A stretch of 30,050 bases of DNA from JANNOG01 sp050329415. GTDB taxonomy: Bacteria > Actinomycetota > Actinomycetes > Actinomycetales > JBBAYJ01. Made by a program: the position numbers and the translations under genes. The stretch spans positions 1-30,050 of the forward strand of contig JBHJOS010000020.1 of NCBI GenBank assembly GCA_050329415.1, written 5' to 3'. The notes beneath the pieces were generated by a model. It searched no databases. It saw only the letters and a program-made list of their open reading frames with translations, and was not told the DNA's origin. Below, one piece after another: positions 17,432-24,583 of the stretch (positions are counted from its first letter, which is position 1; each line of letters opens with the position of its first letter).

Positions 17432-18205
17432 TCAGCCGCCCCGCTCGAGCAGGACCACGGAGAACGAGCCCTCGACGGCGGCGGCGGCGAGGTCCGTGGC
17501 CTGAGATTCCGGGACCACCAGCGTGACCAGCTCGTCGCCCTCGGCACCGGCGGCCGGGAGGGCGCCGTCGGCGTCCGGGGCGCCCACGGTCGACACGACG
17601 GCGTCGCCCGACACCTCGCGCGCCGGGCCGCCCTGGGGCACGGACACCACTGCCACCCGGTCGCCGGGTCGCAGTCCCTCGGCCGGCAGCCGCCCGGGCG
17701 GCACCGCCAGCCCGACGGCGGCCTGCCCGTCGCCCAGGAACTCGCTGCGGGCGAGCATGGCGGTGTCGAGCAGCCGGCCGGCCGGGATCGTCGTCACCGC
17801 GAAGGTGCCGATCACCTGCTCGGCCGCTCCGGCCGGGATGAGCTCGACGCCGTCCGCCGCCACCGGCGCCTCGGTGAGGGCGTCCGCGGTGATCTCCTCG
17901 CCCGCGGCGATGTCGCGGGCAGCCACCAGGGCCGGGCTGCGCTCGTCCAGCCCGAGCGCCAACAGCCCGGCGGACAGTGCCCCGCCGGCAACGAGCAGCA
18001 CCCCGAGGGTCACGAGGACCGGACGCCGCTCGCGGGGCGGGGCGGGCAGGCGGCCGGGTCCCCGCTGGGCTGCGAGCGCCTGGGCCGTCGCTCGAGCCGC
18101 GGCGGGTGCGGCGGCCGCCGGGGCGACGGGTGCGGCGACAGCGGCGGCGCCGTTCGGCCGCGACCGGGGCATGCCGCTCCCGGGGGTGCCTGCGGTGATG
18201 GTCAT
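17432..18205 (-). CDS. cpaB: CpaB-like SAF-domain pilus assembly protein
   Basis: The protein has 257 residues: an Ala/Pro-rich cytoplasmic N-terminus (1-60), one membrane helix (about 62-85: PVLVTLGVLLVAGGALSAGL), then a SAF domain (about 92-155: LVAARDIAAGEEITADALTE through VTTIPAGRLLDTAML) and a C-terminal part with LRPGDRVAVVSVP. This is the RcpC/CpaB layout. It is the first gene of the Tad operon. ATG 18205 has GGAGGAG a few bases upstream. In a one-membrane cell it would act outside the membrane, perhaps guiding the pilus through the wall. The operon promoter must lie in the 221-bp divergent region that contains the inverted repeat at 18283-18319. Confidence 0.87.
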   Translation of the reverse strand: MTITAGTPGSGMPRSRPNGAAAVAAPVAPAAAAPAAARATAQALAAQRGPGRLPAPPRERRPVLVTLGVLLVAGGALSAGLLALGLDERSPALVAARDIAAGEEITADALTEAPVAADGVELIPAGAAEQVIGTFAVTTIPAGRLLDTAMLARSEFLGDGQAAVGLAVPPGRLPAEGLRPGDRVAVVSVPQGGPAREVSGDAVVSTVGAPDADGALPAAGAEGDELVTLVVPESQATDLAAAAVEGSFSVVLLERGG

Positions 18206-18426
18206 CGGGCTCCTCCGGTCGCTGGCGGACTCCGAGTTCGGTCGGCTCGGTCAGCGGGGTCGTCGGCACGGTAGGCACCGGTGGCCCGCTACCTAGCCGA
18301 GCACGCTAGGTAGCGGGCCCAGGGCACGGCAGCGACCGGCGAGGCGACTTAGCGTCCGTCGACCGGGCCGAACGCGTCCGGGTTCCCGTCCGAGCGGCTC
18401 AGACCGCGGCATCGAAGGAGACAGTC
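18206..18426. promoter_or_regulatory. Divergent control region, Tad operon versus WXG100 gene
   Basis: This 221-bp region between divergent starts should hold promoters for both the ten-gene Tad operon and the WXG100 gene. Its main visible element is the inverted repeat at 18283-18319, placed about 80 bp from the cpaB start and about 107 bp from the WXG100 start. I cannot assign -35 and -10 boxes with confidence. Confidence 0.5.
18283..18319. promoter_or_regulatory. 14-bp-arm perfect inverted repeat with CTACCTAG core
   Basis: The left arm GGCCCGCTACCTAG (18283-18296), a 9-base spacer and the exactly complementary right arm CTAGGTAGCGGGCC (18306-18319) form a perfect repeat. The inner part CTACCTAG also occurs at 6267-6274 in the eccC/LuxR divergent region. 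Lack of a T-tract and a position between divergent starts favour an operator over a terminator, although an RNA hairpin in either leader is possible. Confidence 0.7.
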
Positions 18427-18720
18427 ATGGCCGGAGGAGTTCATGTCGAACACGAGGCCCTCGCCACTCAGGCGCAGGCCTTCCACGCCAGCCACGGTGA
18501 GCTGGTGGCGATCCTCACCCGGATCCGCGGCCAGATCCAGGACCTGACGAGCAGCGGTTTCGTCACCGACAGCGCGTCGGGCAGCTTCGCCGAGGCGTCG
18601 GAGCGGTGGAACACCGCGGCCACGACCTGTGTCGACGAACTACAGACGATGCGGGACTATCTCAACCGGACCAGCACCGCCTTCGCCGACGCCGACCAGG
18701 CGATGACCGTCCGGATGTGA
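18427..18720 (+). CDS. WXG100-family protein (ESAT-6-like)
   Basis: This 97-residue helical hairpin protein starts MAGGVHVEHEALATQAQAF. A turn SSGFVTDSASGSFAEASERW separates the two helices; Phe-Val-Thr occupies the region of the usual W-x-G, a variant familiar from actinobacterial WXG100 proteins of the SGFVTDSAS type. The second helix ends with YLNRTSTAFADADQAM. No signal peptide is present. ATG 18427 has GAAGGAG 7 bases upstream, a strong ribosome site consistent with high expression of a secreted substrate. It is a single gene with no adjacent partner, divergent from the Tad operon, so it may form a homodimer or pair with a distant partner. The eccC gene 12 kb away could export it. Confidence 0.88.
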   Translation: MAGGVHVEHEALATQAQAFHASHGELVAILTRIRGQIQDLTSSGFVTDSASGSFAEASERWNTAATTCVDELQTMRDYLNRTSTAFADADQAMTVRM

Positions 18721-19158
18721 ACGGACCGTCTTCCGGTGGGCTGACTGTCGTCCGAATACACTCAGGCCTCGTCACCACTCGGTGACGGGCCGCCGTCTCC
18801 CTCGCAATACCGGGTCGGCCCGCTTCACCCGAGTCGCCTCGGAGCTTCCGCGACCGTACGTGGGCGATCGTCACTTCGTGACTCTCCATAGTCCTGAGCC
18901 ACTGGGGTGGTGCACGGCCCGACTCCGGAGAGCGGTGACTCTCTGTATACATCAGATGTACGTAACGTGATCCAGCGGTCTACTTGCGTACTTTCTGACA
19001 CCTCCGACATACTGTGAGCGATGGAGGGCTCCCGGCGAGGCCTGTGGTTCTCGCGAAGGCGCCGTGAGTCCTCGGGCGGCGAGGCGGGCACTCCTCCGGA
19101 GGATGTCGGTCCGGGCGACCCCGGACCTCGTCGCGTCCAGCTCACAGAGGGAGCACCC
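18721..19158. other. 438-bp intergenic region upstream of roadblock gene
   Basis: No convincing gene is seen here. The region is less GC-rich than its surroundings. It contains a short inverted repeat TACATC-A-GATGTA (18948-18960) and a candidate promoter (18984-19013). A frame is open from an ATG at 19021 into the roadblock gene, but that segment (about 46 codons) is Arg/Gly/Pro-rich and unlike the domain. Confidence 0.5.
18984..19013 (+). promoter_or_regulatory. Candidate sigma-70-like promoter for roadblock genes
   Basis: TTGCGT (18984-18989) and CATACT (19008-19013) are 18 bases apart and lie in an AT-richer stretch. The expected transcript start falls at about 19020, next to an ATG at 19021. 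This would give either a leaderless, N-terminally extended roadblock protein or a ~140-base leader before the better start at 19159. Confidence 0.35.
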
Positions 19159-19527
19159 ATGGGAAACGTCACCGAGAGCCTGAAGGAAGCGATGGAGGTG
19201 GACGGTGCCATCGGGGTCGCTCTCGTCGACTACGGGAGTGGTATGACGCTCGGAGTCGCCGGCGGCCGCGACATCGACCTCGAGGTTGCGGCCGCCGGGA
19301 ACACTGACGTGGTCCGGGCCAAGATGCGCACGGTGGAGCGGCTGGGCCTCGGGATGCCTATCGAGGACATCCTCATCACCCTCTCGGGGCAATACCACAT
19401 CATCCGGCCGCTGGCGACCGCCTCGGGCAGTGGACTCTTCCTCTATTGCGCGTTGAATCGCCAGCAGGCCAATCTCGCCATGGCCCGACGGCAGCTGGCG
19501 ATCATCGCCGAACGTCTCGTCGTCTGA
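19159..19527 (+). CDS. Roadblock/LC7-domain protein
   Basis: This 122-residue protein starts MGNVTESLKEAMEVDGAIG and continues VALVDYGSGMTLGVAGG, LEVAAAGNTDVVRAKMRTVERLG, EDILITLSGQYHIIRPLA and SGLFLYCALNRQQANLAMARRQL. That is the alternating strand/helix pattern of roadblock proteins, which regulate small GTPases (MglB-like). ATG 19159 has GAGGGAG upstream and begins at the domain edge. An in-frame ATG at 19021 would add 46 low-complexity residues and cannot be excluded. In streptomycete cvn loci such proteins accompany a sensor kinase, a DUF742 protein and a GTPase. None of these is present here. Confidence 0.88.
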   Translation: MGNVTESLKEAMEVDGAIGVALVDYGSGMTLGVAGGRDIDLEVAAAGNTDVVRAKMRTVERLGLGMPIEDILITLSGQYHIIRPLATASGSGLFLYCALNRQQANLAMARRQLAIIAERLVV

Positions 19528-19586
19528 CGGCGGTGGCCGCCGGCCCGCTAGGTCCCGACCACTCGCGACCGGTGCGGAGCGCTCTC

Positions 19587-19988
19587 GTGGCCGGCGGCCC
19601 GGACGCCCGGGCGCGTGCCCGCTCCGCCGGGGTGCTCCGTGCCCTGTGCGCCGACATCGTCGACGTGCGCGGCGCAGTGCTGTCGAGCAGCGACGGCCTC
19701 GTTGTGGTGGCGGAGCCGGCAAGCGAGAACTCGGCCGAGGTGGCGGCCATGGCAGCGGCCCTCGTCGCACTGGCTCAGCAGCTCGGTTCGGCGGTGGTCG
19801 GCGGCCGCCTCGAGGACTGCTGTGTCCGTACGGCATCCGGTGTCGTCTGCCTCGTCGCGGTGACGGAGCGGCACGTCCTGTCGGTGGGGACCGGTGGCGG
19901 CGTGCCGCTCGGACTCGTGCTGCGGCAGAGCCGGACGGCAGCCGCGGTCCTCTCCCGAATCCTCGACGACCAGCTCGACGTCGTCTGA
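19587..19988 (+). CDS. Second roadblock/LC7-domain-like protein
   Basis: This is a 133-residue protein with the roadblock pattern: LRALCADIVDVRGAVLSSSDGLVVVAEP, EVAAMAAALVALAQQLGSAV, then CCVRTASGVVCLVAVTERHVLSV and a C-terminal helix ending RILDDQLDVV. It is more divergent than its neighbour. GTG 19587 is preferred because GGAG sits about 8 bases upstream; GTG 19533, only 5 bases after the previous stop, would add 18 residues and is a real alternative. The pair may form a heterodimer, possibly acting on a GTPase encoded elsewhere. Both genes are on the strand of the WXG100 gene. Confidence 0.8.
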   Translation: MAGGPDARARARSAGVLRALCADIVDVRGAVLSSSDGLVVVAEPASENSAEVAAMAAALVALAQQLGSAVVGGRLEDCCVRTASGVVCLVAVTERHVLSVGTGGGVPLGLVLRQSRTAAAVLSRILDDQLDVV

Positions 19989-20532
19989 TCGGGCCGACCG
20001 TCGGGCGGGGCACTGGCGGTCCCATGCAGTGACCCGGTGGCAGCCGTTCGCCCGGGCCAGCAGGGAGGACTCTCCTGCGGCCCCGCCATGCCCTGGGACC
20101 TGGAGCCTGGCAGCGTCGCCGGGCTCCACTGTGCGCCGCGGCCGAGGCCACGTTCCTCACGGTCGGCTCTGCTGCCCCGCCGCCCGGCTCAACCGCCAGG
20201 TGGTCATCCGGTGCCGCCCGGCTGCGAGTCCGACCCCTTCGGCTCGCGGGGGTCTTGAAAAGCCACACAAAGACAGATGGCGTCAGACCCGTCAGCGTGG
20301 CATCCGCGACAATGCGTGGTGCCGCGGCTCACAGAGAGGTGACCTGGACGAGAAGCGGAGACACGTCATGGACAGCCACGATGGTCCTGTGACCAGGACG
20401 GTCGCACTCCTGGCCGCCTGATCGCTGCTGACTGGTCCGATCTCATCACGGGCCCACATCCAACACAAACGGACATAGGCTGAGTCGGCCCGCTGGCTCT
20501 CCGTCCCCAGCCAGACACGAGGAGCGCCGTCA
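19989..20532. other. 544-bp intergenic region before the polyol module
   Basis: No clear gene is seen. A 17-codon frame (20368-20421, MDSHDGPVTRTVALLAA) follows a GGAG site 8 bases away, but it is too short to assign. An AT-richer patch near 20250-20290 may hold a promoter. The stretch before 20533 presumably holds the operon promoter; TAGGCT at 20476-20481 is a possible -10, but I see no matching -35. I looked for tRNA-like folding in 20070-20260 and did not find an acceptable cloverleaf. Confidence 0.5.
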
Positions 20533-21919
20533 ATGACCAACCTCGACACCCCGTGCCATCTCCGGCCGACGGCCGTCAAGCTCCTGGCTTGTCTCGCTCG
20601 GAGCGGCGACTCTCGCCGCGTGCAGCAGCGGGTCCGATTCCGCCGACGGCGATGACCCGAGCGGCGACCGTGAGATCTCCGTGGCCGTCGTCGGCAACCC
20701 CCAGATGGAGGACATCGCGAGCCTCACCCCGGAGCTGTTCACCGAGGAGACGGGCATCACGGTCAACTACACCATCCTGGAGGAGCAGAACCTCCGGGAG
20801 ATCGTCACCCGCGACGTAGGGGCCGGCGGGGAGCAGTTCGACGTCGTCATGATCGGTATGTACGAGGCTCCGCAGTTCGGGGCGAACGGCTGGCTCGTCG
20901 ACCTCAACGAGTACGCCGAGTCCGACGCGGACTACGAGGTCGACGACCTCATCCCGGCTGTGCGGTCGGGGCTGTCGACCGACGAGGGCTTCTGGGCCTC
21001 GCCGTTCTACGCGGAGTCGTCGTTCCTCATGTACCGCGAGGACCTGCTCGAGGCCGCCGGGCAGACCATGCCCGAGGCCCCGACCTGGGATGAGGTCGCC
21101 GAGATCGCCCGAGCGGTGGACTCCGATGACGTGGCCGGGATCTGCCTGCGCGGCAAGCCTGGCGGGGGAGACCTCGGTGCCTCGTTCACCACGGTCCTCA
21201 ACACCTTCGGGGGCACCTGGTGGGAGGCGAACGAGGACGGCTCGATCGGCGCAGCTCAGGTCGACCAGCCCGAGTTCGCCGAGGCCCTGAACTTCTACGT
21301 CGACCTGCTCAACGACGCCGGCCAGGATGACGCCGCCAACGCGAGCTTCAACGAGTGCTTGTCGCTGTACCAGGACGGCAGGGTGGCCATGTGGTGTGAC
21401 GCCACGGTCGCCGCCGGCATCCTCGAGGCCGACGACAGTGCGGTCCAGGGCATGAACGGCTACGCCCTGGCCCCGGTGAGGGAGACGGACGCCTCGGGCT
21501 GGCTGTGGGCCTGGTCGCTGGCGATCCCCGAGAACGCTCCCGACCCCGACACCAGCTGGGAGTACGTGAGCTGGGCGACCAGCCGCCAGTACATCGAGGC
21601 CGCGGCCGAGGAGCTCCCGGGCGGCTGGGCAGCGGTGCCCCCCGGTACCCGCCAGTCGACCTACGACAACCCCGAGTACCAGGAGGCCGCTGCGGCGTTC
21701 GCCGACCGGACCCTGGATGCGATGCTCGCCGCCCCCATCGACGACCCCAGCACCACACCCCGTCCCGGCCTGCCGGGCGTCCAGTTCGTCGGTGTGCCGG
21801 AGTTCCAGGACGTCGGCACCCGGTGCACGGAACAGTTCTCGGCGGCCATTGCGGGTGGTGTCTCGGTCGACGATGCACTCGGCGCCTGCCAGGAGATCGC
21901 GTCCGAGGCGAGCAACTAA
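20533..21919 (+). CDS. Polyol/sugar ABC transporter substrate-binding lipoprotein, frame break in signal peptide
   Basis: The mature protein is a family 1-type extracellular solute-binding protein (ISVAVVGNPQMEDIASLTPELFTEETGITVNY and later FDVVMIGMYEAPQFGANGWLVDL). A lipoprotein signal peptide with lipobox TLAACSS (Cys codon at 20621-20623) lies in the same frame as the mature part. However, the only ATG with a ribosome site (GAGGAG, ATG 20533) is in another frame, and the lipoprotein frame has a TGA at 20534-20536 and no ATG, GTG, TTG or CTG before GTG 20681. One base too many between 20536 and about 20590 would explain this. Starting at 20681 would give 412 residues without export signal, which is unlikely for this family. 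Linked genes suggest mannitol, sorbitol or a related polyol as ligand (inference). Confidence 0.85.
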
Positions 21920-21977
21920 CCCACGCTGTCAGGGCACGCCCGCCCAGACCGCGGCACCAACGAGGAGGAAGGCCGCC

Positions 21978-22936
21978 GTGACCGGCGCCGATCATCCCTC
22001 CGCCGCCCGCGACTCCCGTCCGGGCACGGCCACTCCCCCCCGCCGCCCGCGCCGCGCGCGGCGGGGGGGATGGATGGTCGCGGCGGCTTCCCCTGCTCCC
22101 GGCGCTGATCTTCACGATCGTCGTCACGCAGGTGCCGTTCCTGTTCAGCCTCTACTACAGCCTCACGGACTGGAAGATCGTCCCGCCGACCCCGAGGACC
22201 TTTGTCGGTGTCGACAACTATGTCGAAGGCTACACGAACGGGTTCTTCCTCGAGGCCGTGGGCACCAGCGTCGTCATGACGGTCTCGGCCGTGCTCGGGT
22301 CCCTCGTCGTGGGGACTGCGCTCGCCCTGCTCCTCGACCGCAGTTTCCCGGGCCGGGGAATCGTCCGAACCCTGCTCATCACTCCGTTTCTCGTCATGCC
22401 CGTCGTGTCCGGGCTGGTGTGGACGAACCAGATGTTCAACACCCAGTTCGGGGTGCTCAACTGGGTGCTCGCCGGGATCGGTCTCGACGCCTTCTCCTTC
22501 GTCCAGCAGGCGCCCACCTGGAGCATCGTCACCGTGCTCGTCTGGCAATGGGCGCCGTTCATGATGCTCATCGTCCTCGCGGGCCTGCAGGGCCAGCCCC
22601 TCGACGTCCTCGAGGCGGCGCGGGTGGACGGCGCCGGACCGTTCGGCGTCTTCCGCTACGTCACCCTGCCCCTGCTGCGACCGTATCTGGAACTGGGGAT
22701 CCTCCTCGGGTCGATCTACCTCATCCAGGTGTTCGACCACATCGAGGTCATCACCCGGTGGGGGCCCGGGCTCGACCAACGTGCCGTTCTTCGTGTTCCA
22801 GCGCTCGATCGGAGGCGGCTGGGAGTTCGGTCTGGCCTCGGCCTACGGGGTGATCGTCGTCATCGCGTCCATCGCCATCGCCAACCTCGCCCTTCGCCTG
22901 CTGTCGGGCCTCATCAGCAAGGAGGCGTCGGCATGA
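21978..22936 (+). pseudogene. Polyol/sugar ABC transporter permease, broken by two frame shifts
   Basis: This is a MalF/SmoF-type inner-membrane permease. The body is in one frame from about 22081 to 22758: LPLLPALIFTIVV, LYYSLTDWK, membrane helices and the EAA loop LEAARVDGAGPFGVFRYVTL that docks an ATPase. GTG 21978, with GAGGAGGAAGG upstream, is in a different frame, and the frames would join by one base near 22030-22081, where runs of seven C and seven G occur. A second one-base break near 22756-22766 separates the body from its C-terminus (STNVPFFVFQRSIGGGWEFG to LISKEASA, stop 22934-22936), which is otherwise complete. Codons between breaks are well preserved, so this is recent decay or sequence error rather than an old remnant. 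The stop overlaps the next permease (ATGA). Confidence 0.8.
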
Positions 22937-23769
22937 GGAATCGTTCGTGGTCGGTCACCGGTACGGTCACTGGCGTGGTGGCGTGGGTCGTCGCGCTGTT
23001 CCTCTTCTTCCCGGTGTTCTGGATGGTGGTCAACTCCTTCAAGGAGGAGATCGACGCCAGCACCAGCCCCACCCTCATCTTCACGCCCACCCTCGACCGC
23101 TACCGCGAGGTGACGGCCAGCACGCCGGGACTGCTCGGGTTCACCGAGGCGTTCACCAACTCGATCGTCATCGTGGGCGTGTCCACCCTCCTCGTCATGG
23201 CGCTGGCCATCCCCGCGGCCTACGCCCTGGCGATCCGTCCGATCCCCAAGTGGCGCGACGTCCTCTTCTTCTTCATCTCCACGAAGTTCCTCCCCGTCGT
23301 GGGCGCGATCCTCCCGCTCTGGGTCATCGCCGAGTCCCTCGGCCTGCTCAACACCCGCGTCTTGCTCATCATCCTCTACACCGCGATGAACCTGCCGCTG
23401 GCGGTGTGGATGCTCCGGTCGTTCTTCAGTGAGGTCCCCCACGAGCTCATCGAGGCGGCGCAGCTGGATGGGGCGAACCTGCGCCGCCAGATCGTCGACG
23501 TCATGCTGCCGATCGTCGTCCCCGGACTCACCGCGACCGCCCTCCTCTGCATCATCTTCGCCTGGAACGAGTACTTCCTGGCGGTCCAGCTGAACCCGGC
23601 CGACGCTTCGACGGTGCCGATCTGGGTGACCTCGAACGTCAGTACCCGCGGGAACTTCATCGCTCAGTTGTCCGCGGCGTCGACGCTCGCCTCCATCCCG
23701 GTCATCCTCGCGGGTTGGGTGGCCCAGAAGCGCATGATTCGCGGCCTGGCGATGGGCGCGATCAAGTGA
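22933..23769 (+). CDS. Polyol/sugar ABC transporter permease (MalG/SmoG type)
   Basis: This 278-residue inner-membrane protein has six hydrophobic segments. The first (VAWVVALFLFFPVFWMVVNSF) is followed by the exterior loop FTPTLDRYREV typical of MalG-type permeases. The EAA loop is HELIEAAQLDGANLRRQIVDV and the protein ends RGLAMGAIK. It is intact. ATG 22933 overlaps the stop of the first permease and has AAGGAGG upstream. The frame is open upstream only because the preceding permease body happens to be in the same frame; I do not read this as a real fusion. It would pair with the first permease. The ATPase is not encoded nearby, so a shared MsiK-like ATPase is inferred. Confidence 0.9.
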   Translation: MRNRSWSVTGTVTGVVAWVVALFLFFPVFWMVVNSFKEEIDASTSPTLIFTPTLDRYREVTASTPGLLGFTEAFTNSIVIVGVSTLLVMALAIPAAYALAIRPIPKWRDVLFFFISTKFLPVVGAILPLWVIAESLGLLNTRVLLIILYTAMNLPLAVWMLRSFFSEVPHELIEAAQLDGANLRRQIVDVMLPIVVPGLTATALLCIIFAWNEYFLAVQLNPADASTVPIWVTSNVSTRGNFIAQLSAASTLASIPVILAGWVAQKRMIRGLAMGAIK

Positions 23770-23782
23770 CGGGGACGACGCC

Positions 23783-24583
23783 GTGACGAGCGACGACCCC
23801 GACCCGGTGGCGGGGGTCTCGCTCTCCCGCTACGAGCGGCAGGAGCGGATCGTCGATGTCGCCATGGCGGAGGAACGGGTGGACGTCGGCGAGCTCGCCA
23901 CCCGGTTCCGGGTCACGACCGAGACCATCCGCCGCGACCTCGCCACGCTCCAGGAGCGCCGCCTGCTGCGCCGGGTCCACGGTGGCGCCGTGCCGTGGCA
24001 GCGCTGGCGGTACGAGCCGAGCCTCACCGTCCGGGGCAGCCAGCACCCGGACGAGAAGTACCGGATCGCCGAGCGCGCCCTCGACGAAGTGGCCGACGAG
24101 GAGTCGATCATCATCGACTCCGGAAGTACGGCGGCGCAGCTCGCGGGGCTGCTGCCGCGCGACCGGCGGCTGACCGTGGTGACGAACTCCGTCCCGGTCG
24201 TCCAGGTGCTGGCGACGAATGAGGCCGTCGACGTCATCCTGCTCGGGGGCGCGCTCAAGAAGGCCACGCTGGCCCTGGTCGACCCGACCGGGGTGGCCGA
24301 GCTGTCGACGATGTCGGTGGATCTCGCCGTGCTGGGCTCGGACGGGGTGTCGAGCACCCGGGGCTTCACCACCCCGCACCGCGACGAGGTCGAGATCAAG
24401 CGGGCGATGCTCGCCGCGGCGCGGCGCGCCATCGTGCTCGTCGACCATTCGAAGTTCGGCAGCGACTACCTGCACCGGATCGCAACGGTCGACGAGGTGG
24501 ACGCCGTGGTCACCGACTCCCTCGCCCCGGAGGACGAGGTGGCCGCGCTGCGCGCGCTCGGACCGATGGTCATCCGCGCGTGA
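23783..24583 (+). CDS. DeoR/GlpR-family transcriptional regulator
   Basis: This 266-residue DeoR-type repressor has an N-terminal helix-turn-helix (VDVGELATRFRVTTETIRRD, then LLRRVHGGAV, the family signature). The C-terminal effector domain follows, with IIIDSGSTAAQLA, LTVVTNSVPVVQVL, VILLGGALKKATLALV and AIVLVDHSKFGSDYL, which senses a phosphorylated sugar or polyol in known members. GTG 23783 lies 13 bases after the permease stop, so it is in the operon, although its ribosome site is weak. It should repress the transporter operon and perhaps the dehydrogenase. Its 3' end overlaps the opposing kinase gene by 14 bp. Confidence 0.92.
   Translation: MTSDDPDPVAGVSLSRYERQERIVDVAMAEERVDVGELATRFRVTTETIRRDLATLQERRLLRRVHGGAVPWQRWRYEPSLTVRGSQHPDEKYRIAERALDEVADEESIIIDSGSTAAQLAGLLPRDRRLTVVTNSVPVVQVLATNEAVDVILLGGALKKATLALVDPTGVAELSTMSVDLAVLGSDGVSSTRGFTTPHRDEVEIKRAMLAAARRAIVLVDHSKFGSDYLHRIATVDEVDAVVTDSLAPEDEVAALRALGPMVIRA

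Noticed and set aside
18782..18970. 62-codon plus-strand frame in the intergenic region after the WXG100 gene
   Set aside because: No ribosome site, no domain-like pattern, and codon use unlike neighbouring genes.
20070..20260. tRNA-like stretch upstream of the polyol module
   Set aside because: Some short complementary pieces exist, but no cloverleaf with anticodon loop and T-arm could be built.
20681..21919. Cytoplasmic binding protein starting at GTG 20681
   Set aside because: A lipobox and hydrophobic signal sequence lie directly upstream in the same frame, so a shortened unexported product is unlikely to be the intended protein.
22132..23769. Fusion of the two permeases into one 545-residue protein
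   Set aside because: The junction (about 22760-22932) is out-of-frame, Arg-rich sequence, while the true C-terminus of permease 1 and the ATGA start of permease 2 are both visible.
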